Shown here: one piece after another, positions 55,141-64,000 of the stretch
How the letters are laid out: each line of letters starts with the position of its first letter
Numbering within the stretch: position 1 is the stretch's first letter
NCBI GenBank assembly: GCA_037954665.1
Contig: JBBMOL010000018.1
Coordinates: 3,720,001 to 3,784,000 of the forward strand
Length of the DNA stretch: 64,000 nt
Source of the DNA: Laguncularia racemosa
Lineage: Eukaryota > Streptophyta > Magnoliopsida > Myrtales > Combretaceae
Direction: 5' to 3'
Made by a program: the position numbers and the translations under genes
The notes under the pieces: model-generated
Database searches by the model: none
Seen by the model: the letters and a program-made list of their open reading frames with translations, nothing else
Told to the model about the DNA's origin: nothing

Positions 55141-57566
55141 TTCTCTAAATTTTTTTAATCTTTATTTCTCAATTAAAATAAGCAAAACAACTAAAAACCT
55201 AAAACAATATAAAGGATTGGATCTCATTGTGTGTAACTCTACTAGGAGCAAGGGTCAAGCACAGTTTATGGATCGGGTTTTAGAGCAAGTCACGCAGATC
55301 GGATTTGGGTCACCTAACGGGTTGCATGTACGAGATGTGGAGAAGGAGTAGTGTAATTGAAACTATATTAGAGGCACTTTAGCAGTTCTTAAGACAACTT
55401 ATGGTGTTGACTAAAACCTATGTGGGATGGGGAAGACTAGTGATAATAGTTTAGTCTCAACTTGCAGCAGTGGTGGTGGCTCGTGAGCTCCTATGATGGC
55501 CACATTTGGGTTCGTTAATTGAGAATTATTTCAGTTGATCTGAAGCAAAAGGTGTTGATCTAAAAGGTTCATATGTGATTTTGATGAGAATAAAACTATA
55601 TGATTAAGTTAATCTTAACATTAAACTTTGGCAAATCATTAATATTCAATTAGTTCCAAATGATCAAAAGATAATATTGTCCTCATATGTTGAATTTGTG
55701 AGTTTATAAATTAATATAAATGGGAATAGGTTTTGGAGTTTTGTTTATGAAGTTTTTGCAGGATTGGACAACTTAGGGAATAGTGTCTTGATAGTGCTAA
55801 AAGAACTGTCAAGCTGGTAAGGGTTATGTCATCAAGCAGCATGCACTGGCCTACTGGTACTATATGCTACCATCTTGCCAACACTTGAAGTTGATTTCGT
55901 GACATTCTATAGGCAACACCATCTTTATCTACCATCTCAATGATTTGCTAATAGTAGTAATGATATGGAATCATTCCGTATCAAGTAATGTTACGGCTGC
56001 AAGCAGAACGGTGGTATGCTGTCTTGACGATAGTGGTAGAAACTAGTTGTCGCCATCTATCTTCCACATTAAATGAAGAGAGATGGATGGTGTAACGGGA
56101 AGAATTAGCTTGAAGACTTTAAATACTCCACCAACTCCACTTGGACAACTTATGAAAGTGCTACACTTGCAATTATAATTCTTGTTCTCTCATAAATCAT
56201 AGAATTTGTCTTGTGCTCTTTAAACTTGGAAAAAAAAATAGTAAACCTAGTATAGTGCTTAGTGCTATTTATTTGTAAATTTCTATTGAGAGAGACAATA
56301 TATTTGTATTTAAGAGTGTATAATCTTAGTGTAGACTCTTAGAGCCATTATGGTTTGTGTTTTAATAAAAGTGGTGCAAAGTCCCTGGTTGGGAGGTGAT
56401 TGTGTGATTGTAAAGAGTAGGAGTGATATGAACTCCATTTTAAATTTAGGCTTGATCTTATCTATCCTTATCTCTTTGATTTTCCACACTTATTATTATT
56501 GTTTAGTTTTATTGCTTATCTATTTAGTTGATAAAAATTGAAAGAGAGGTTAAAATTTGTTGATAAACTTAATTTAACCCCCTTACCCCCCCTCCTCAAG
56601 TTCAACTTAGTATTTCAAAAGCTTGGTCTTTTCTAAAAGACCTCAACCTCTAGGAACCTATTGCCACCAAGATTTTGATTTAATTTTCGCTCTAGAATAA
56701 GAAATTCTAGAGAGAAGTTTGATTGGTTATGGACTCCATAGGCTAGAGAGAGAAAATGTTTGGTTTGAAAGATTGAAAGCTTGTTGAGTGATCTTAGTTG
56801 TGTTTTTATGTTCCTCTACCTTGACTCTATTTATAGAACCCCTTCAACAAGTTTGATAAGTTTGCATTTAATTCAAATCAGATTTAAGTTGAGATATGCA
56901 AAACCACCATTTTTATCCTTCTTTATTAGATTTTTTATAGCCAATATTAATGTAAATCTTTGGTACCAATCATATCTATAGTTAAGAGTTAATAGATTTG
57001 TATTAAAAAAATGATAAAAATTGGTTTGAAATAAGCTAGATTCAACCTCATCTCATTATCCTTCTCTCTCTATCTTCATGTGTGTTTTGTTGTCTGGAGG
57101 TTCAAGACAGCATGCGCTTTACATGTGATCTTGAATTGGGTTAAAAAAAAAGCCAGCATAACTTACACTTCTCCTTAATTGAACCCATAAACTTATAAAC
57201 CTCACATGCACACACGAGACAACGCCTTAGCTAACGAGGCCAAGTTTTCTCTCATTCACTTGTTGTAAACAATTTTTATTTGACCCAATGCTGGGATTGA
57301 ATTTTATTTAGTGAGTTTATTTTGACATTTGACCTAAAAGTCCTAACATGCATTTCCTAATTTTATTTTTTAGCCTAAAAGCTATATTTTTTTTATTCCT
57401 TATTTATTTATTTTTTATTTTTATCATTTATCTTTTTTGTTCTCTTTTTTTATGTATTTTTATTTTTTTCTTCTTTTTTCTCTTCTTTTTTTTGTTAATT
57501 ATAAACATGGCCTATTTCAATGAAAAAATAATTAATTGGGGGTAAAAATGGGGTGTCCATACTAAT
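53852..57566 (-). mobile_element. Solo LTR of the 3034-13160 family with perfect CTAAT target duplication
   Basis: 53857-57561 starts TGTTGAGCCTAATTTTGAAT and ends AAAAATGGGGTGTCCATA. This corresponds to the ends of 3034-5668 (TGTTGAGCCTAATTTTTTA, AAAAATGGGGTATCTACA). CTAAT flanks both sides (53852-53856 and 57562-57566). The length is 3705 bp, but about 1050 bp of it (55567-56616) is a later insertion, leaving about 2655 bp, close to the 2635 bp of the complete LTR. No internal element sequence lies on either side, so recombination between two LTRs removed the rest. It carries a long (ATT)n tract at 55091-55140. Confidence 0.85.
55562..56621 (+). mobile_element. Copia-like LTR inserted in the solo LTR (about 1.05 kb)
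   Basis: Aligning the solo LTR with 3034-5668 leaves an extra segment between GATCTAAAAGG (55558-55567) and CAAAAGCTTGG (from 56616), flanked by AAAAG repeats (55562-55566 and 56617-56621). Near its right end it has AAATTTGTTGATAAACTTAA followed by a C-rich run (CCCCCTTACCCCCCC), the type of sequence seen near the end of SIRE/Maximus-type copia LTRs. No coding region is present, so it is probably a solo LTR itself. The family guess is from memory. Confidence 0.5.
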
Positions 57567-60500
57567 TTTAACTGGGCTTTTATTTAGTGATATAAGTGTA
57601 ATTTTTACTGCAAATGCTTGAAGTTCATGGCCTAGATTAGATCCTTAAGGCTTTTTATTGGTTTTTGCATATCTTTCATATTTAAGCTCTTAAGATTAAT
57701 GCCTAATCGAGATGTTTTAGCTCTAAATCTTTCATAATCATATCCTATTTCTCTTGTTGGCTAAAGTTTAAGAAAAAGAAAATACCATGGATTTTTCCTT
57801 TAAGGGTGTCAACTATATAGATTTCAAAGAGTGGACTTCATGTTTTGTAATTTAATCACTTTTGATTATCTCTAATCATTTCCTAATGCTAGCTAATGGT
57901 ATAAAACACTTATTAAACAAAAATTTGAGTCCCTTATCCTCTTACTATGTTTTGGCTAGACTAGGGAAAGGCACATATAATCATGTTCTTTTCATTTTTT
58001 CATGCTTAAACATCAAAGGAGCTCATATTAGGCACAATATTTACATTTTTCATAAAGATGTTTGTGCTTACACCAAGCTAATGCATTTGCATAACCAAAA
58101 CAATCTTATTATAATGGTTACATTCTATTAAAAAAAATACACTACTCTAAGTTACAAACATCCTATTATGAAATCTCAAGATCATAAGAAAACTAAGAGA
58201 AAAATGTTAATGCTCCTACACTCAAGTTTGAACTCATAGATTTTTCTTTCTCTTAAGCTTTGTCCTAGTCTTTAGCTTCCAAGCCCAAATCCAAGCTTTT
58301 AGGGTCTCTTCTCTACTTCAACTTTCTTTCACTTAAGGTATGGTTGCTAGTCTATAAAGAGTTTCAATTGGAAGTGAAATGGATGGTGTTTAAGGAGATG
58401 GTTTCAATTGGGGTTTAGCATGAGGGTGCCTTTTTATGCCTTGTAAATGAAGGATGAATAGACTTGGAAAGTGAAAAGAATATGGTGGATAGTGGTGATG
58501 GAATATGCTGGTTGTGTGTGTGTGTGGTGTGGTGGTGGTGGTGATTAAATATGGCGTTGGTGTAAGAGTACTTATTGGCTCCAATTGGGAATGTTATTTG
58601 CAGTTAAAAGCAGAAAAAATGGATTAGAAAGAGAGAGGGATAGCTAGTGGGGTGTGTGTGTGTGTGTTTTAACTTATGTGAGTTGGTTGCTTAAGTCTTT
58701 GACTTGCACATTAGATTAGGTTTGGTAGGATTTTATTTCAGTAAAGTGGTTTTTAGTATGGTATTAGGTTTAGTCAATTACTAAATTTGGTAATCTCCTA
58801 TCCAAAGCTTAAAAAGTGGCATCTAGCCCACCCAATCCTATAGCCTTACTTAACTTATTTTAAGGATAACCCTTACATTAAGTTTGAATTTCAAATGGGG
58901 ATTGATTTAAAGGTTGGTTGGTCGTTAACTTAGGGAAGCCTAAGGTGATTTTCTTTTGTCCATTGAGTGATTTCAATGGCTGGATAAGTGGTTTAATTAA
59001 CTATGATTAACGATAGTTCAATTAACCTAAGTAAATAGTGATTAGTAATCAAAATACCTTAGCTATCCTATGCCCCAAATTCATGCCTCATTGACAAAAT
59101 TCAATGTTGAAATGTGTTGATTAACACTGTTTGATAATTAATGTTAATTATTGATAAATAATTATGTGATTTAGGGTGTTTTCAAGAATAATTTCAACTT
59201 AAGGGTTTACGTTTGTGTCATTCTCATAATTTTGAGATAGGATTAAATTGATATTTGAAAATTGGATACAGAAGGGATACGTGTATGTGTGTGCGTAGTA
59301 CTTATGCTTACTTTTCAAAAGACAACTTTAGACAATTTAAATTAGGATTCAAAAAGTCTTACGAATTAGACTTGATTAAAGTAAAAGAAAAAAAAAGAAA
59401 CTTTGAATATTTAAAAGATACTTGAATCAAACCTATATTATTAAATATTATTTTTACAAGTGTTAGGAACTTAAGGAGAAAAAATAATAATAACATACTT
59501 CCTAAGCTATTTTAATGGCATGGAAACTAAGAACCATATTACGGTCTTTCACACTTAAATTCTATCAAATCTCACTTAAATGAATTAGGTCTAATTAAAT
59601 TTGACTCTAACAAAAGATATTCCAAAACCTCCTAATTATGTAATTAGACTTAAAAGGCACACAATTCATTATGTATCTTAATAGTTTATCACCTTAAAAG
59701 ATTTAACTGCAAATAAAAAGGAGTGTAGATGCTTCTAAGTTAGCATAAGAGCTGGAAAAAGAGTAGATGACAAACATCACTTTCAATCTCAATCTAGAAA
59801 AATTAGACTTGTACATTATGTGGCTAACACCTTAGGAAAGAATTATACTAAAAAGCAACTTTGGATTCTAGAATAATTTCGTAAGAAGTTGAATGTTCAA
59901 ACTAAACTCTTAAGTTTGAAAAGTCAAAACTTCTTAAAATGCAACTTCTTCCACAAGCTTAAGTAACTTAATAAACTAACTAATCTAATTTGGAATATCT
60001 TCAAGTTAACTAAATAATTACAATAACTTATCATTAGAAGATAAGTGATCAAAAGCATGAAACTAAACCCCTAAAATCGAAACATGGAATCAAACATGTT
60101 GTAACCATCATTTTCAAAAAGTTTAAAATTCTCTACAAGAAAACCACTTTGTGGTCAACACTTTAGGCATGTTTGTCTAAAAGAGAATTTCCTAGATTCT
60201 AGTCACTATCACAAAGATCTTAGAGTGTTCAACTTGAACTCTTATGTTAAAAAGGTCAGCAAGATATTAATTAGACATTGACATTTAACTTAAGTAATTC
60301 AAATAAATAACTAATCTAATAAGTTGATTATATCACATCATTAATGGATAAGTAGCTAAAAATATCTTAGATTGGCATAGACATGTGATACAAATTAACA
60401 TAAGTCTTATGATTATCTTAACTACCAACTTAAACCAAGACATCTAACTTTAAAAGATTCTATGACATATGAATCTACAATTATTGTAGAACAAAAGAAT

Positions 60501-60870
60501 TCTTTATCTCTTTCTTAAGAAAAAGAGATGTTTCATGATATTTGAGAACATGTCTTAACTGATATAAGTTAATAACTTTTTTTTGGTATAGTTTGTAAAA
60601 TACATATGTTTGGGAGTTAGGATAAGGATGAGGGTTACAAAAAATCTTTGAATTTGTATTACTAAAATTAGAAAATAATTTTTTTATAGTTAAAATAAAA
60701 TGAATTGTATTTTTATTTGTTTTATCAAATATTTTTTATTTATTTCACTATTAGAAATATATTTATGAATGAGTTTTCTTGGTAATTTTAAAACAAGTCA
60801 TGTATTAATCTTTGGAATATTAATGATGCATATAACAATATCTATATAAATATATTTTCAATTAAAATAT
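57567..60870. other. Intergenic; degenerate 331-bp tandem repeat near its right end
   Basis: No gene seen. GTGGCTAACACCTTAGG at 59820 and GTGGTCAACACTTTAGG at 60151 start two diverged copies. They share TTCTAGATTCTAG-like, GTTCAA-CT-AACTCTTA and AACTAATCTAAT stretches in the same order. (GT)n tracts lie near 58515-58535 and 58650-58670. The frame at 57862-58131 has no family features. Confidence 0.5.
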
Positions 60871-60875
60871 TAGAT

Positions 60876-61135
60876 AATGGAATAGAATAACCCAGTTGAA
60901 GCATAATGATCATACACCTGTAATGCAGTGTATGTCCCATAATAGGTCCCATTCTTCTAACTTTTCCCGAAAGTCGATGACTATTCATAGCTTTTACCTT
61001 AACACCAAAGAAGAGTTCGACCCAATGCTTTATTTCCGTTCTAGTGGATCCTAATTCGACATTAGAAGTATATTGATTTTTTTCCAACAACCGAATACTT
61101 TTGTTGGTAAGTATTGCATATTTGATTCTATCCAT
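60876..61135 (-). pseudogene. rpl23: Chloroplast ribosomal protein L23 pseudogene, 3'-truncated
   Basis: An ATG at 61135 begins MDRIKYAILTNKSIRLLEKN, then QYTSNVE, TEIKHWVELFFGVKV, AMNSHRL, RRMGPIMGHTLHYRCMII and GYSIP. This is chloroplast L23 for about 86 of its usual 93 residues. The frame is still open by chance and extends into non-chloroplast sequence (SNILIENIFI) before a stop. Replacements relative to the usual protein (Asp to Asn, Gly to Glu, Pro to Leu, Arg to Cys, Thr to Met) each fit one C-to-T or G-to-A change. It lacks its promoter and operon context and is not expected to work in the nucleus. Confidence 0.9.
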
Positions 61136-61302
61136 GAGTCTTTTGTTTACTATGAGTTCTAGTATCAATAAGTAAGAATGCTAATTCTTACTATTCATAT
61201 ATTATGATATGAATATACAACATCTATTTGTTATGTATGGATGATGAGGTTCCATTAATATAGAGCCAATTGCAAGAGATTTGTTGGAGGGTCCCATCGG
61301 CA

Positions 61303-61376
61303 TGCATCTAGTAGGAATTGAACCTACAAATTTGCCAATTATGAGTTAAGCACTTTGACCATTTAACCATGGATGC
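61303..61376 (-). pseudogene. trnI-CAU: Chloroplast-derived tRNA-Ile(CAU) pseudogene
   Basis: Seventy-four bases on the minus strand begin GCATCCATGG and contain the anticodon arm TTAACTCATAATTGG (CAU anticodon) and the TPsiC arm TAGGTTCAATTCCTA. Compared with the chloroplast gene as I remember it, about nine bases differ, nearly all C-to-T or G-to-A. Changes in the D arm and anticodon stem break pairs. The lysidine modification its decoding needs is an organellar enzyme, so it is a relic in any case. Confidence 0.85.
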
Positions 61377-61380
61377 TTAG

Positions 61381-63825
61381 CGGGGATCCTCGTACATGGT
61401 GAATAGCCAAATTTCAATTGAAATGAGACCTTTAGAATGGTTTCAAATCCCATTAAAAGAATTGCATAGTACCATTAACGCAATGGAATTAATGTGTGAA
61501 TCATCTTCCTTTTCCATCCATTGAGATGTGATAAAAGTAATCAATCATGTAACAAATTCCATTACATTCTAACTTAGGAGAGTTCTACAAGTTTCTTAAA
61601 AATAAGTCACCATTTTTTATTTTGAAGACCTATCACTATTAAGACATTAATTAAAGCTTGTTTGGTAAGATGAAGCAACTTAAGTCAATTGAATTCTTTC
61701 CCACCATAAATAGGTAGCATCGACCATTCTATGTCCACACCACTTTCACTTTCAAGCCTCCATCATCTAAAGCATTAAGGGACTATATGCCAACTATAAT
61801 GAATGTATTTCTAAAACTTTCCTTACATTAAAACTAAATATCTCTTATGTAGCTTTCATTCCAAATGCAAAGCTCTAAATAGGTAAATAATTCTTAATCA
61901 AAGTTTCCTTGGTTAAATTTTAGCATACATGATGATATACTAACTTTCTTTACTCCATATCTCACCATTTAGGATCATGGGTTCAGTAAAAGTTTATCTT
62001 TGGAAGGTAAACTTTTAATTTCCTAATTAGGGTTTCTTTATAACTATTTGTTAGAATCAATTTCCAAGTATGTTATTTCTCGTTCATATGTTTAATAATC
62101 CAAGTATTATCTCAAATGATTTAAAAATTTATAAACCTTAATAAAAAACATCTTAACCAGAATTAAGTCTTTCTAAATTAGGACTTTAAATCTATAATAA
62201 TAATCTAAATGAAAATATCAAGTGGACAAATCCATACTAGTGAAAACATAAGAATTTATCTCTTGTAAAATTCTAATAAAAACATATTCCATGACGATTG
62301 GACTACTACAAGGATTTAGATAGAAATTATTTTAGACCTATTTCAAGACTTTTCTAACGTTTGATTAAGGCAATAACAAAAAAAATCCAAATATTAAAAG
62401 ATTTGAAAGAATAAAACTTAAGATGGGAATTTTGAGAGGAAGTTAATCAAAAACTAAGTTTATTTCTTATTGTATCTTATTCTTGGTTGGTAGGTGAATT
62501 CAACTCAACTCTCAATTATCTAAAAGATTACTTCGATATTTGATGCGACATGGCATAATGAGTATCTATGGTGATTATCATTTTGTTTGTGGTTGTAGTT
62601 TAGTTGCATATCAATTTATTGTGAGTGGGGTTTTTGTTAGTTATGCTTGTGTTTGATTTGCTTACACTTTATTTGAGAAGATACCTTAATCTATTGTAAG
62701 CTTATTTGTTTGTTGCATTGAATAATGATTACTCTTTTAAGTGTTTGTGATATTGATTAGTCACTTAAAAGAAATAAAAATATGTATATTGAAGTCGATA
62801 TAAAAAAATTATACTTTATTTAGATTTTTCTTGGACCATGTGTAGAAGATCCTTCTTCTAGCATACATATTTTAACCTAAAGTTTGAGACTCTTAAGGTA
62901 ACATTGTGAGTTGGCATTCATATGATTGATTCATGCATAACATATGTTTGAATAACTTGCTTATATTGCTTAAAGGATGATATGAGTGGATATATCACTA
63001 ATCTAGATATAGCTTACACTCAAATAGAACTCTATTTTTGCAAGAAATGTTTTGCATATATCCTGGCAAAACTAATCATATGTTAAGTTGATATACTTAG
63101 AGAGCTATGGGATAGGAAGAAATAGGAAGAAGAATAATTAATGTAGTTTCTCTTTGGATTTTCTTAGATTTTATAGATGATTGTATTGTTATTATTTTTA
63201 TAAAACTTTAGAATTAGATGGTTCTATAATATTGCAAAGATCACTAATGAAGTCAAAACTAGAATATAAACTTAGTATCAAATATTGCATATTTAGTTAA
63301 TAAAAATAAATTATTATGACATAATTATTATTGCATAGAAACTCATGATCCATGGTGTAACTAGTTGGAAAGATGCTTTATATGCTATGAAGTTAGTGAT
63401 TAAGCTTAGGAAAGATTAATAATTAACTTTGATGTAACATATGGTAGGCTATTATGACTAGAGTACCCCTTGAGGCATGATAATTTGATTTATGGCTTTA
63501 AGTTCTCCTCTTAAGGTTTATGAATAGAGTTAAGACGTTGACTTAGTACTTTAAGGTTTTTGAATCAAATTAGGGTCTTGATAGGCCATTTTAGGGTTTA
63601 GGGTTCTCATTTGATTATTTTAGGGTTTGGATACGATTTAGGGTTCTATAGTTTTCAACTTATCGTTCAGGGCTTTATTAAGTATATTAAGGGTAATTGA
63701 CATAACTCCTAGGATTAGGGTTGAATATCTTATTGACTCTTAAAACATCTCCTAGACATCTAAGCGATTTCCACCCTAATTTGAAAAATTCTTGGGGTTT
63801 ACACTTATACCTCACCATGGATCTA
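61381..63825. other. Intergenic, AT-rich, no gene seen
   Basis: Scanned on both strands without a recognisable product. The first part could still belong to the chloroplast insertion. 63592-63607 has two TTTAGGG units, a common telo-box-like motif and too short to call an interstitial telomere. Confidence 0.4.
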
Positions 63826-64000
63826 AACTAGAAATCTTGCTCATATTGCTTAGTAAGTAGTCTAAAGCCAAGCAACTTAGATTTTAATGTAGTGATTAAG
63901 GCATGTCTTCACAATATTGTGTTAGCCACAACATTCACACTGTCTTTCTTGTACTTGATCATGTAGAAAAAATTCTCCAAAAATTCAACCCACTTAATCT
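63826..64000 (-). pseudogene. Gypsy RNase H fragment at right edge
   Basis: From the window edge the minus strand reads IKWVEFLENFFYMIKYKKDS, VNVVANTIL, a stop, then RHALITTLKSKLLGF. This matches gypsy RNase H ('RW-EFL--FPY-IKYK-GKENVVADALSRR') with stops and an Asp-to-Asn change at VAD. No integrase follows to the left, so the fragment is broken. Reverse transcriptase might lie beyond the right edge. Confidence 0.8.

Larger units (their letters stand above)
60876..61380 (-). other. Nuclear insertion of chloroplast DNA (NUPT): trnI-CAU to rpl23
   Basis: In plant chloroplast inverted repeats trnI-CAU, rpl23 and rpl2 follow each other on one strand. Here the minus strand carries trnI-CAU (61376-61303), the spacer, then rpl23 (61135 to about 60876), and homology stops before the last rpl23 codons. 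The left junction is near 60876. The right junction is at or beyond 61377 and cannot be fixed by eye. The copy has about 10% or more changes, mostly transitions, so it is old. Confidence 0.9.

Noticed and set aside
57348..57545. 65-codon Phe/Leu-rich frame as a membrane protein
   Set aside because: It is a translated poly-T tract inside the solo LTR.
63592..63607. Interstitial telomere repeat
   Set aside because: Only two TTTAGGG units; telo-box-like motifs of this length are common by chance and in promoters.

Overview
This window looks like nuclear DNA from a eudicot plant. It is AT-rich, has spliced genes with kilobase introns and consensus GT/AG sites, carries Ty1/copia and Ty3/gypsy LTR retrotransposons with plant-type primer-binding sites, and contains a decayed piece of chloroplast DNA. 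Several repeats remind me of grapevine (Vitis), but that is recall and untested. Almost all of the window is transposon-derived. Only two host genes can be supported.

Layout. 1-1565: the 5' end of a minus-strand gypsy element (gag, primer-binding site, LTR) running off the left edge. 3034-13160: a large minus-strand LTR element with 2.4-2.6 kb LTRs, tandem repeats near its 3' end, no visible reverse transcriptase, and a degenerate non-retroviral reading frame that resembles the plant DUF7745/'plant mobile domain' proteins. 13161-19500: intergenic. 19893-26625 (+): a four-exon gene for a 165-residue EF-hand protein with a hydrophobic C-terminal half. Its introns hold a fold-back repeat, a MITE-like element and a LINE-type remnant. 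30434-38826 (-): a probable small three-exon gene whose 8.1 kb first intron contains a nested retrotransposon pair. In that pair, copia element A (31033-36046, minus strand, perfect 5-bp target duplication) carries inside one LTR a young, internally deleted copia element B (31331-32536).

40571-47110: a full-length but inactivated minus-strand gypsy element with perfect 5-bp target duplications. Its pol reading frame crosses the polypurine tract and continues into the LTR. 50340-51540: another decayed gypsy integrase, from a family sharing LTR sequence with the element at the left edge. 51675-52434: a hAT-like element with a 10-bp flanking repeat. 53857-57561: a solo LTR of the 3034-13160 family with a perfect 5-bp target duplication, itself carrying a ~1.05 kb copia-like LTR insertion. 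About 60876-61380: a nuclear chloroplast insertion (rpl23 plus trnI-CAU) whose changes are mostly C-to-T/G-to-A. 63826-64000: a gypsy RNase H fragment at the right edge.

The genes do not form a pathway. The story of the window is two ordinary genes in a nested, decaying transposon landscape. I found no convincing new biological system. The best leads are the DUF7745-carrying LTR element, the pol-into-LTR overlap, and the small gene with the retrotransposon-laden intron.
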